Assembly (NCBI GenBank): GCA_012064385.1
Contig: QRDG01001831.1
Location: forward strand, 248,001-312,000
Direction: 5' to 3'
Length of the DNA stretch: 64,000 bases
DNA from: Puccinellia tenuiflora
Taxonomy: Eukaryota > Streptophyta > Magnoliopsida > Poales > Poaceae
In this document: positions 11,466-22,110 of the stretch, piece after piece
Layout: each line of letters starts with the position of its first letter
Position numbering within the stretch: the stretch's first letter is position 1
The notes under the pieces: generated by a model
Database searches by the model: none
Seen by the model: only the letters and a program-made list of their open reading frames with translations
What the model was told of the DNA's origin: nothing
Made by a program: the position numbers and the translations under genes

Positions 11466-11700
11466 CTTCGGCTAACGCCACCACGGCGCCGCCGGCGGTA
11501 GCGGGGGCGCAGCGCACGGTCGGGACTCGGGGAAAAGGAAGATGGGAGAAGGAGAGCCGAAGAGGACAGAGAACTATGCTCGGTCGGGGTCCGGGTACGG
11601 GCTTCAGCGTGGGCTTTTTCACGTTTGGTCCGCAACTTCGATAGCCCCCGAACGGTCTCGACGGAAGAAAACGGCCCACCCATTGGTCCGTGGCGTCCAT
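11466..11700 (-). promoter_or_regulatory. Putative 5' UTR / proximal promoter of the HOS15-like fragment
   Basis: GC-rich sequence with CGCCGCCGG-like triplets directly upstream of the ATG on the minus strand, followed by AT-rich DNA beyond 11700. The composition is typical of a grass gene start. No clear TATA box was identified. Confidence 0.4.
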
Positions 11701-12028
11701 CGCTCTTGGTAATCTCTAAAAAAAAAACACTTTGTAAAGATCACTTTACAATCGCTCTTCGCGTCAAGTGCTCACCTTCTCCTTTATGCGGTATTTGTGG
11801 TTATCTGCATATCCGCCAACTGTCGCAGCCAGATTAAAAATGGGAAGGATTAGAAAATGATATTGGAGGTGGGAGGGCAATTTTTTCTCTTTTATTTTTC
11901 AAAACCGAAATTTCAAAACGAAATATCTCGAGAACCGATCATCCAAATTACGAACCGTTTTCACTTTCAAATTCCTTGCGTCGAGATCTTCAAAACTAGA
12001 TCCCATGTTGATAGGTTTTGACGAATTT

Positions 12029-12455
12029 TTATTTTGTACTCCCGATTCTGTATACTTTGTACATCCTGTTATGTTAATTTGTACTTCCATTTCTGTATAT
12101 TTTGTACTTCCTGTTCTGTGTACTTTTGTACTCCGTTTTATGTGTACTTGTACTATCGGTGTCAGTGTACTTTGTACTTCGTGTTCTGTGTTTTTGTACA
12201 CCTTCTTTGTACTTTGTACACCTTCTATGTGTTTTGTACTTCCAGTTTTATGTACTTTGTATATCTTTTTTCTGTTTAGTTTTGTACTCTTTATTCTGTA
12301 TAGTTTGTACATCGTCCTCCGTTGTTTTGTACTCCTATTTCTATATAATTTGTACACCGTATTTTATATGTTGTTTGTACTCTCTATTATATGTAGTTTG
12401 TGTACCGTTCTCTGTGTAATTTGTACACCGTGCGCAATTTTCTTTGTACTTTCTA
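12029..12455. repeat. Degenerate tandem array of TTTGTAC-containing units (about 24-nt period)
   Basis: About eighteen units of the form TTTGTACNNCNNTTCTGTGTA follow one another with variation. The plus strand is T/pyrimidine-rich and happens to stay open, giving a cysteine-rich hydrophobic translation that I do not regard as a gene. The flank from about 11890 (AAATTTCAAAACGAAATATCT) is a word I associate with ends of grass DNA transposons. The array could be the subterminal region of such an element, into which the Tat element later inserted. Confidence 0.65.
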
Positions 12456-12585
12456 GTGTGAGGTGGTTGAATTTATACACTGTCCAGCACGCAGCAGTCG
12501 CAAAACGTACACGGACGAAAAGCTGTTGTACATCTCGTGGGGGCTTCGGGAGACGCATACGCGGGGGCTTCGACACGAGAGGCCT

Positions 12586-13004
12586 TGACGAGTAGTAGAC
12601 TCGGCAAATCCCAAGGTTGTGTACCCCGGGTTGATTGAGGGGGAGAGAGTATGAACGTTGGTGGCTGTGACGGCTAACAGGGGGCGAGTTTACCCAGGTT
12701 CGGCCCCTCGAGGTGAGGTAAAGACCTACTCCTGCTTGTCTGGTATTATCGAGGTGGCTACAATGGCGAGATGGAAATCTCGCTAGGGTTTGTGTGCTGC
12801 TTGCTTGACCTAGATGACGCACCCTCCTGGCCTTTATATCACAGGCCAGGTCTCGAGTGGACGGTGCGGATTGCACGTTACAGAATAAGGAAAACCATCA
12901 CCGGCCTAACCAGCTACTTGGGCCACACGGTACACTTCATGGGCCTCTCTTGGCGTGACCCAGGTACCACCACCGTGGGGCACCCGAAAGGTAGCCCCAC
13001 AACA
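12586..13004 (-). repeat. Tat element 3' LTR (left copy)
   Basis: 419 bp; on the plus strand it runs TGACGAGTAG to CCCACAACA. On the minus strand it starts TGTTGTGGGG and ends CTCGTCA. It differs from the right copy at 4 positions. Confidence 0.95.
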
Positions 13005-13019
13005 GTAGCCCCCGAGTGC
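13005..13019 (-). promoter_or_regulatory. Tat element polypurine tract
   Basis: On the minus strand CACTCGGGGGCTAC directly precedes the 3' LTR. Very similar G-rich words recur in the 112-bp array at 17719-18719 and near 13215 and 15635. Confidence 0.65.
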
Positions 13020-13794
13020 TTAGTCGAATCGCAGAGTCGAGTAAAGGACTCCTTCCTCCGGGGCACGCCACCTGACTCCTTCACGAGCCAACCTTCGGCT
13101 GCTACTGTCTTGAATAATCGAGTGCGCTTCATGATCTTCTTGATTCGACAGCTTTCGACTGCCGTTGTCCTTAGTCATCGGGTGCGCGAACAGCGCTCCC
13201 GATGGGAGTAGCCCCCGAGATTAAGTGAATTGCTTGCAATTTAGGTTAAACTCAATTTTTCTTCAGTCGAAAAGCCCGCTCCCGATGGGAGTAAAAAGAT
13301 GACTCGAAATGCTCGACTCAATTCTGGCCTTGCTCGACTTACTTTGTACTCAGCCTCGATGGCCTACTGAATTGACTTAAACTCAGCTCGGAAAGCTTAC
13401 TGGTTGTTCATCCACTCGAATGCTGAATTCGGGTGTCATCAGCTTTGTAAAGCTTACTATGTACTTGTCTCACTCGAGTGGTTTGTCGAGTGCTCTGCCA
13501 GATCATTGGCTTACTTGATACGAATCCATAGTGACGTCAGGGATGACATCCAGGATGACGCTTCCTGGCACACTCTGCGCCCGACGGGACGTGACGAGGT
13601 GGGCCCGCTGTCGCAGCGGCCGCCGTTGAATTTGGACCGTTGGGCGCGAAACTTTCGCGAAATGATGATGACGCCTTGGTTCCCGTGCGTAGTGGAGGAT
13701 GACAGTTGCCCTCTCCGCGCGACGCGTGGACGGCCGGATGTTTGCTTCGGGTTACGGTTCCGTGGATGACGGCTAGGATGAACTGCCCCCGCGG

Positions 13795-13801
13795 TATATA
13801 A
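13795..13801 (+). promoter_or_regulatory. TATA box of the antisense gene
   Basis: TATATAA lies 126 bp upstream of the ATG at 13921 of the plus-strand gene, in a GC-rich setting. This suggests that the antisense gene has its own promoter. Confidence 0.6.
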
Positions 13802-13920
13802 TTTTCACCGCGGCGTGGGAACAGTTCACCAAGCCTTCATTTCCCGTCTTCTCCGCTGCTTCATCTTCATTGCCCTTTGCGCCAAGATCTTCAGAATCTT
13901 TCCCCCCCTCCACTAGCACC

Positions 13921-16586
13921 ATGGGCCAGAAGAGGGCGAAGGGAGCGGAAAGCTCCGCCGCCGGCGACGACGCTGGCATGAAGAAGTTGGAGGGCGACTG
14001 GGGGAAGTCGTCCGTGAAGGCGGCGGAGCTGGACAACCTCCGCGAACAGGGATTGCTGCCGCCGACGAGTACGGCGACGACGCGCGCCCCCGGTAAGGAT
14101 GTGATCCCCTCTCCTCGCGATGGGGAGCGCGTGTGCTTCGTGGAATTCCTTCCACGGGGCTTCGGGTTCCCCGTCCACGATTTTGTTCGTGGTCTTCTTT
14201 TCGCTTATGGGATTCAGATCCATGATCTGAATCCCAACAGCGTCTTGAGCATCGCGAGTTTTATTGTGCTATGCGAGTGCTTTCTGGGGATCGCACCCAA
14301 CTGGAACCTCTGGAAGTCGCTCTTCATGGTGCGACGGATGGTGGGGCGGTCGAAGCAGACGTTCCCTGTCGGCGGCTTCGGAATCCAGCTGCGCGGCGAC
14401 ACATGCTTCTTCCAGCTGAAGAAATCTGATTCCGTCCAGAACTGGCGGAAGAAGTGGTTCTACATCAAGTGGGACCAAGAAGGCCTTCCCGAGTTCGCCG
14501 CTGATCGAGCTCTGCGAAGGACCAATGCCTGGTCGCACCCTCTATCAAAGGAGGACAAGGAGTCGACCAAGCCACTGCTGGCGCTGCTCCGCGGGTTGCT
14601 GACGACGCTCGGGCGCGAGACAGGTGGCATTCACCTTATCGCGACTTTCCACAGGCTGAAGGTGCAGCCGCTGCGTCGACGCGAGCCAATGTGGGAGCTT
14701 GCAGTCGACACCTCGCTTGATGATGCACAGATCGCGACTAAGGTGAGGAACATCACCAGCCTCCGGGTCGCCGATCCGTGCAACGTTAAGTGCCCGGTCG
14801 AACCATACGGGCCAAACAATCCCGTACCTGAGGTAAGCACCTTGAACTCTTTTTGCTTTGCTTCAGTCGAATGTTTTTCCTGACTCGCCTTTCTCCTCGC
14901 TGCTCGTCAGGATCGAAGGGCTTATGTGAGCCTTCCTCCGCTGATGGAGAATGGACCTCACAACGAGGCTACGGTCGTCGAACATGACGACGATGAAGAC
15001 GAAGTCCCTTCTGCCCACTCGCCGAACGAGGAGGTGGAAGAGGATGATGAAGACGAAGAGCCGCTGCTGAAGCGGCGAAGACGAAAGAATGTCGACTCCA
15101 CCTCGGGGTCGTCACCTTTGAAGGAAGTGGTTGTGGAGGACAAGGAAGCCCGCGACTCGTCTTCTGATGCGAGTGAGCCGGTAGATCCTCTGTCTGTGCC
15201 TCCACTGAATTCAGCGCCGCCCGCTGGGTTTGCGGCGATGGCATCTCCTCCCATGAGCAGCGAGGATGAAGATGTCAACAGGTAAGCCTCTGCGAGTACG
15301 CCTTTTTGTCTTTGTTCTTCTTTCGACTCCTTGGACGCTTTTCTGAATTTTTGCTTCTTTATACAGCCATCACGCTGGTGATGTTGGCTCTTCACCTCGC
15401 GACGAGGAACACCAGTCCGCGGCTGTCCCGGAGCGGACCACTGGGACACCCGAAGAGGCGCCTGAGGCCAATAATCCCTTGCCGTTGAAGACGTCAACCT
15501 CCACAAGGCCAGAAAGAGCTGCTGATACGACTGCCGTGGATGCTGAGCTGCTTGGGCACGTAAGTATATTCTGTCTTAACTTTGCAAATTCTTGTGTCGG
15601 GTGCGCGAACAGCGCTCCCGATGGGAGTAGCCCCCGAAGATGTGCGTGACTAGGATAGTCGGGTACAGATTGACACTTTTGCTTCTTTGCACAGCCGTTT
15701 TGTCGTCAGCTGCTGGAGGGAGCCACGGCCTTCATGCGAATGGAGAAAGAAGAAGGTCGACTCCGCACTGCTCTGGAGCAAGCCAACAGTGAGTGTTAAC
15801 CTTTTGCATTCGAGCGGTGCTTCGATCATCTTCATTATTGACCTTGCTCCGATGATCCACAGGCGAGAAGGAGAGCATGGCGAAGCGGATCGCGGAGCTG
15901 GAGAGATCCCTGGGTGCAGCTCGACAGCGTGAGCAAACTCGGGGTGATCTAGAGAAGACCCAGGTTGAACGCTTGCTCGGACTCGCCAATGCAATCGGAG
16001 GTGAGTATCTCGGCTCATTGCCTACTTTGTCTTGTGTCGACTTCTGATGTGTCATAAGTGTGGTCATCCTCGTTGTTCAGAGCCGTGCGGAGGCGCTCCT
16101 CCAGAAGAGTCTTCCAGTGAGAATGTCGACCTGGAGACGGCTGTTGGCTTCGTTGACCGCGCCCATGCGTATGCTTCGACTGCACTGCAGCAATCTTCGG
16201 CGGAGCTGCAGAAGTCGAAAGATGCTCTGGCGAGTGTGCATCGGAGCATCTTCCCCAACCAGCCGTTGCCGGCCGATGTTAACGCGCTTGCGGCCCCGTT
16301 TGAAGGCGAGGCAACCACCCTGGCGGACTACACGCGTGCCCAGACGGTACGCGGCTCAGAGTTCACTTTCCGGCTTTTGCTTGGTCATGAGGTTGCAGGC
16401 GACTTCGAGGCAGTTGTCAGCGACTTTCCTCGAAAGCCCGATGGCAAGACCAAGTCGCTAAACAGCGTCAAGGCAAGAGCAAGTCAGTTAGCTGTTAAGC
16501 TAATTGATACCTTTGAGAGGAAGCTTGCCAGGGCTGCAGAGTTGGCCTCCAAGAAGAGTCGCTCGCAGTCGGAGTCTGCAGTGTAG
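13921..16586 (+). CDS. Antisense gene of the Tat element, Transposase_28 (putative gypsy-type transposon) family
   Basis: Six exons join in frame with GT-AG borders: 13921-14832, 14911-15281, 15367-15559, 15695-15788, 15863-16000 and 16081-16586, giving 737 residues. The ATG at 13921 has a strong context (ACCATGG) and follows a TATA box. The N-terminal 300 residues carry the plant-specific Transposase_28 signature (CFVEFLPRGFGFPVHDFVRG, ECFLGIAPNWNLWKSLF, RKKWFYIKWD). Exon 2 is acidic (EEDDEDEEPLLKRRRRK, with a possible nuclear signal), and exons 4-6 are predicted coiled coil. The gene lies opposite to gag-pol, between integrase and 3' LTR. Such antisense frames are known in Tat elements, but their role is not established. 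All splice phases agree and no stop interrupts it, so the copy looks intact. Confidence 0.82.
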
Positions 16587-16742
16587 TCTTTGTAGTAGGG
16601 TTCCCTTTTGATTCGCCTTTTGTAGTGAACTTGATGAAGTCTTTTTATCAATGCATTTTCTGATTCCTTCATGTGAATGTACCTCGTCGAGTCTTTTGCT
16701 AGAATGAATATGGCTTCTGTTTGACACCACATAACTTGGCAG

Positions 16743-17612
16743 CCTGATGAAAATGCTGCTCCTGGAGTCGCCGAAGCCACCTGTGTGGATGAGGATGAGG
16801 GTACCTCTTCTGCTGTGCCCGCTCGCCAACAGCACCCAGCTGGTCCAACTTCCACACGAAGCGTGAACGACCAGCGGGTGTTTAACTATATGAGGAACAA
16901 GATCGTTGAACTTGAGTCGAAGCTGCGGATAGCTGAAGTGGAGCTTGAACGCCTCAGGGCGCGTTCCACTGGGCCGTTCAATCAGCGCGAACGGTTCCTT
17001 CTTGACCAAATTGATCTGATATGTCGACAGCTGCAAGGTTGGACTCTAGCTGCTTCGCTTTGATTTCTTCATGCTTGTGTTGTTCTGCATCTTGACCCGT
17101 GAATTGCAGTTGTTAACCCCGACTGGCAAGCCGAAAACACTCGAGTGAACGAGCGCGTGGAGATGGAATCCACAGGTAACTCGGTCGAAGCTCGTCAATT
17201 CTGGGTACACAAGGGAGAGGGCCGTGTACTCGCGCGGATGCTGGATCGTACCTGGCGAGCTGCGTTCATTCTTGAAGGTTGCAGGAAAGCACTCTGGCAA
17301 ATCAACAAAGTGTTCTTCCCCCTTGGTGAGCAGCCGACTGGGTTACCTGCGCTGTTGGAGAGGTTCCGTAGTAGCAGGGCGTTGAAGGAGGTCGTCTTCG
17401 GTCAGCTTGTTGCCGGGGCCAACACGGCGTTTGCCTATGTTCGACTGCATCGACCTCATGTTCCCTTGGACAGAATACTTGATGGCTTGCCTAGAGATGC
17501 TGATTATGCTGAATCCCTTGAGGCTGCACGTCAGGCGATGCAACAGATCCTGAATCATACAGAGCGACTTGTAGGGCCACTGGATGCGCCAAAGGAAGAG
17601 CCTGTCGACTAA
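16743..17612 (+). CDS. Downstream exons of the Tat antisense gene (possible longer isoform)
   Basis: Two open segments, 16743-17037 and 17110-17612, are joined by a GT-AG intron and stay in one frame. They encode a coiled-coil stretch (KIVELESKLRIAEVELERLR) and a helical tail ending APKEEPVD. No good ATG starts the first one, but it is preceded by an AG acceptor at 16741-16742. If a GT at 16581, two codons before the stop of the upstream gene, served as donor, the frame would continue and the protein would reach about 1,001 residues. This exon may therefore be alternatively spliced, or be part of a separate gene whose first exon I do not see. No homologous family is recognised for this part. 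Confidence 0.6.
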
Positions 17613-17718
17613 GAATGGAAGTTTGTTGTATGATGTTAGCTTGTAACATAAATATGCATGTATGTATGCCCATGTGATGTTGTTCACTGAATGTATAATG
17701 TGTGATTTTGCACTCGTA

Positions 17719-18719
17719 GACCTGTATGGCGCGAGCCCCCGAGTGAATCGAGTGGCGTCCTAGGGTTTTTGAGTTATGCCTGTGCGGCGCAGCCCCCGAG
17801 TGATTCGAGTGGCGGCCTAGGCTGGACTTAGACCTGTATAGCGCGAGCCCCCGAGTGGTTCGAGTGGCGGCCTAGGATTTTCGGGTTATGCCTGTGCGGC
17901 GCAGCCCCCGAGTGATTCGAGTGGCGGCCTAGGCTGGACTTAGACCTGTATGGCGCGAGCCCCCGAGTGGTTCGAGTGGCGGCCTAGGATTTTCGGGTTA
18001 TGCCTGTGCGGCGCAGCCCCCGAGCGATTCGAGTGGCGGCCTAGGCTGGACTTTGACCTGTATGGCGCAAGCCCCCGAGTGGTTCGAGTGGCGGCCTATG
18101 ATTTTCGAGTTATGCCTGTGTGGCGCAGCCCCCGAGTGATTCGAGTGGCGGCCTAGGCTGGACTTAGACCTGTATGGCGCGAGCCCCCGAGTGGTTCGAG
18201 TGGCGGCCTAGGATTTTCGGGTTATGCCTGTGCGGCGCAGCCCCCGAGTGATTCGAGTGGCGGCCTAGGCTGGACTTTGACCTGTATGGCGCGAGCCCCC
18301 GAGTGGTTCGAGTGGCGGCCTAGGATTTTCGAGTTATGCCTGTGTGGCGCAGCCCCCGAGTGATTCGAGTGGCGGCCTAGGCTGGACTTTGACCTGTATG
18401 GCGCGAGCCCCCGAGTGGTTCGAGTGGCGGCCTAGGATTTTCGAGTTATGCCTGTGTGGCACAGCCCCCGAGTGATTCGAGTGGCGGCCTAGGCTGGACT
18501 TAGACCTGTATGGCGCGAGCCCCCGAGTGGTTCGAGTGGCGGCCTAGGATTTTTGGATTATGCCTGTGCGGCGCAGCCCCCGAGTGATTCGAGTGGCGGC
18601 CGAGGCTGTACTTTGACCTGTATGGCGCGAGCCCCCGAGTGGTTCGAGTGGCGGCCGAGGCTGGACTTTGACCTGTATGGCGCGAGCCCCCGAGTGGTTC
18701 GAGTGGCGGCCTAGGATTT
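17719..18719. repeat. 112-bp tandem array (eight full units plus partials) in the Tat element
   Basis: Units start GACCTGTATGGCGCGAG at 17719, 17831, 17943, 18055, 18167, 18279, 18391 and 18503, exactly 112 bp apart; a shorter unit at 18615 is 55 bp long and a final partial starts at 18670. Each unit is itself a diverged dimer of 59 and 53 bp, both containing GCCCCCGAGTG and TTCGAGTGGCGGCCTAGG. The array lies between the stop of integrase (minus) and the end of the antisense gene (plus). Tandem repeats at this place are known for Tat elements and are thought to seed satellites. Confidence 0.95.
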
Positions 18720-18899
18720 AAGTTGATTGCTCGCAAAGGGAGAAATGACAAGCCTTTTTCTTCAAATATCTTTATTGATTCTCGCAAACAGGCCGCCTCG
18801 TTAAAACCCTTCCAGTCCCCTTAGGTACCCTGGCGAGGGAAAGAGTGCGTAAGAAACCTGCCGCTACTTAACAAGGTGGAGTTTACAAGCTGGGGTCGA
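18720..18899. other. Tat element spacer between the 112-bp array and the integrase stop
   Basis: Short non-coding stretch with no motif recognised. Confidence 0.5.
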
Positions 18900-20195
18900 T
18901 CAGGCGTAGAAGCGGCGTAACTGTGCCACATTCCACGGATTGCTGCAGACTGTCCCTGTCTTCGAATCCTTCAGGCGGTAAGCTCCGTTGCCGATTGCCT
19001 CTGTCACAATGTATGGCCCCTCCCATGGGGAAGCGAGTTTGTGCACCTTCTTCTGCTTGAGCCGGAGAACCAGGTCCCCTGGGACGAATGCTCTAGGCCG
19101 CAGTCGCCGACCGTGGTAGTTGCGCAGGTCTTGCTGGTACACGGCAGTGCGGCTGAGGGCGATGTCGCGTGCTTCATCCAGGACATCCACATCATCTTCA
19201 AGTGCTTCTTCCGCATCAGACTCGTCGTATGCCACCACTCGTGGAGCGTCAAATTTGATGTCGCAGGGCAGGACTGCTTCGGCACCGTACACCATGAAGA
19301 ATGGTGTATACTGGGTAGATCTGTTTGGCGTGGTGCGTAGGCTCCACAACACACTTGGTAACTCCTCCACCCAGGCTCCTGCGGCTCGCTTCAATGGTAC
19401 TCGCAGACGCTTCTTGATGCCTTTGCTGACTAGGCCGTTGGCCTTCTCGACTTGCCCATTGGACTGCGGGTGCGAGACGGATGCATAACTGAGCTTGACA
19501 CCTTGTTCAGAGCAGAAATCCCTGAATTCTTGGGCTGTGAAGTTCGTCCCGTTGTCGGTGATGATGCCGTGCGGCACACCGAACCTGAAGATGATTGACC
19601 TGATGAAGTTGACCGCTGAGGTTGCGATTGAGCTTGTGATTGGGACCGCCTCGATCCACTTCGTGAACTTGTCGACTGCCACCAGGAGGTGAGTGTGCCC
19701 GCCTGGGGAGGATTTCTTGAAGGGACCTACCATGTCGAGTCCCCATTGCGCGAAGGGCCACGCGAGTGGTATTGTCTTCAGTGCCGACGCTGGTGCATGC
19801 GGCTTGTTGGCGAACTCCTGACAGCCAACGCACTTTTTGACCAGTTCTTCTGCGTCTTGCATTGCGGTGGGCCAGTAGAACCCTGCTCGCAAGGCCTTGG
19901 CCACCAGTGCTCGACTGCTTGCGTGGTGCCCGCATATGCCAGCGTGGATGTCGAGTAAGATTGCTTGGCCGTCGGCTGGATCGATGCACCTTTGGAGGAC
20001 TCCTGAGATGCTTCTCTTGTAGAGCTCGCCATTGATGATGGTGAAGCATTTGGAACGGCGGACGATGCGCTTGGCTTCGACTGGGTTCTCCGGCAGCCGC
20101 TGGTGCAGCATGTAGGCCAGATACGGGCTTGTCCACGTGGGCTCGACCAGCATTATCTCCATGACCTCCTTCTCCGTGCTTGGCGGGTTGGCTGG
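18900..20195 (-). pseudogene. Tat element integrase (frameshifted relative to the upstream pol)
   Basis: Encodes the HHCC zinc-binding part (HAGICGHHASSRALVAKALR, CVGCQEFANK), then the catalytic core with WGLDMVGPF, DKFTKWIEA, IITDNGTNFT and GQVEKANG (D, D, E), then a GAYRLKDSKTG tail ending at 18900-18902. In the intact family it inserts cDNA into the chromosome. The frame differs from the RNase H section by one base, with the break at about 20190-20200 in a C-rich run. Apart from this it is well preserved over 420 residues. No chromodomain is seen, which fits Tat. Confidence 0.9.
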
Positions 20196-22110
20196 TGCTT
20201 GTTGTCGATGTAGAGGGTCCTGGCGGGGGCCGGACCTTGATTGAGCGCTGTGTGATGCACTCGAGGAAGACTCCGGATGGCACCAGAGCTCGATCCGAAC
20301 CTAGGTTGGCCAGGACGTCAGCTTCTTCGTTGCTTTCGCGGCCGATGTGCCGCAGTTCGCAGCCGTCGAAGAGGCCTTCCAGTTGATTGTACAGCTCCCT
20401 GTAGGCTATCATGTTGTCAGCGATGGCATCGCACTGCTTCATGGTTTGCTGCACAACCAGGTAGGAGTCGCCGTAGATCATGAGGCGAGTGGCGCCGCAG
20501 TTCTGGGCCATCCGCATGCCGTGGATCAGGGCTTCGTACTCTGCTTCGTTGTTGGAAGGAATTGAGAACCCCATCTGCAGCACGTACTTCAGCTTGTCGC
20601 CTTTAGGTGAAATGAGCACGACTCCTGCTCCGGCTGAGTTGAATTTTTTGGATCCATCGAAATACATTGTCCATGCATTGGACAAGTCGGGCTCGTCAGG
20701 CAGTTGTGCTTCTATCCACTCTGTGGTGAACTCTGGGAGAACCTGGGCCTTGATTGCCTTCGGGTGTGCGTACTTCAGCCCCCATGGCCCTAACTCGACA
20801 ACCCACTTGGCGACTCTTCCTGTCGCGGCTGGGTTAGTGAGGATGTCGGATAGGGCAGAGGAGCTTACCACCGTGATCGGGTGCTCAGAGAAATAGTGGA
20901 CCACCTTCCTGGACGTCATGAAGACTCCGTATGCCAGCTTCTGGTAGTGCGGGTACTGCTGCTTGGAATAAGTTAGCACCTCGCTGAGGTAATACACAGG
21001 TCGCTGAACAGGGTGGCTCTTTCCTTCTTCCTCCCGCTCGACTACGAGTACGGTACTAACCACTCTGTTCGTGGCTGCCACATACAGGTACAGTGGCTCG
21101 TTCTCATGTGGTGCCACCAGCACTGGAGGGGTTGTGAGGGTCTGTTTCAATTTGTCGAATGCATCTTGTGCCTCCTCTGTCCACTCGAACTTGTCTGCCT
21201 TTTTCATCAGTTGGTAGAAGGGCAGGGCCTTTTCTCCCAACTTACTAATAAACCGACTGAGTGCTGCGACTCTGCCGGCTAGGCGTTGTACTTCATGAAG
21301 CTTGGTCGGTGCAGGCATGTCGAGTATGTTCTGCACCTTCTCAGGGTTGGCTTCGATTCCTCTCGCAGAGACAAGATACCCCAGTAATTCTCCGGCTGGG
21401 ACTCCGAAGACGCACTTGTCTGGGTTTAACTTGATCTGGTACTCGTTAAGCGCGTCGAAGACCTTGCGGAGGTCGTCGATGAGGCTGTCCTCTGTGCGGG
21501 TGGTGACGACTATGTCGTCGACGTAGACCTGAACAGTCTGTCCTATGAGCTCCTTCAAGCAGGCCTGCATCGTGCGCTGGTATGTGGCTCTAGCGTTCTT
21601 CAACCCGAAGGGCATCATCTGGTAACAGAATACGCCGTGTGGCGTGATGAACGCCGTCTTCTCCTGATCCTCGACTTTCATCCTGATCTGCTGGTACCCA
21701 GAGTAGGCATCCAGGAAGGATAGGCGTGCGCAGCCTGCAGTCGAATCGACGATCTGATCAATCCGCGGGAGCGGAAAGTGATCCTTGGGGCAGCATTTGT
21801 TGATGGCGGTGAAGTCGACGCACATGCGGAGTTTCTTCGTCTTCTTCTTTTCCACCAGTACCGGGTTTGCTACCCACTCTGACTCCTTTATCTCTCGAAT
21901 AAATCCGGCGTGAAGCAACCGGTCAATCTCCTTGCTTATGGCATCTCTCTTGGGACCCGCGAAGCGCCTCATGGTCTGCTTGACTGGTCTGGCATCTTTG
22001 CGGACGCGTAAGGAGTGCTCGGCGAGTTCCCTTGGTATACCTGGCATATCAGAAGGTTGCCAGGCGAATATCTTCCAGTTCTCGCGCAGGAACTCGACGA
22101 GCGCGCTTTC
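20196..22110 (-). pseudogene. Tat element reverse transcriptase and RNase H
   Basis: The polymerase shows FIREIKESEWVANPVLV, CVDFTAINKCCPKDHFPLPR, LSFLDAYSGYQQIRM, MPFGLKNARATYQR and the catalytic YVDDIVV at about 21500. RNase H follows with YFDGSKKFNSAGAGVVL, EAEYEALIHGM, YGDSYLVVQQ and the ESNEEADVLANL end. Domains are complete and the frame is open from 22110 down to the frameshift near 20195. A single in-frame TAG at 22111-22113 separates it from the protease section. In an intact copy this is one part of a single gag-pol polyprotein. Confidence 0.92.

Noticed and set aside
12005..12595. 196-residue Cys/Phe-rich open frame on the plus strand
   Set aside because: It lies wholly in the degenerate TTTGTAC array; openness follows from T-rich composition and no start context or domain supports it.
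12364..12876. Open frame across the left Tat LTR, repeated at 25930-26286
   Set aside because: It is antisense noise within an LTR that happens to be present twice because the LTR is.
13870..13920. Longer N terminus of the Tat antisense gene from a TTG codon
   Set aside because: Plant nuclear genes rarely start at TTG; the ATG at 13921 has a strong context and suitable distance from the TATA box.
17719..18719. CRISPR-like regular spacing
   Set aside because: Units are contiguous with no unique spacers and lie in a plant retrotransposon; it is a tandem array.
17950..18787. Open frames inside the 112-bp array on both strands
   Set aside because: 112 is not a multiple of three, so the translations are short and composition-driven; no start context.
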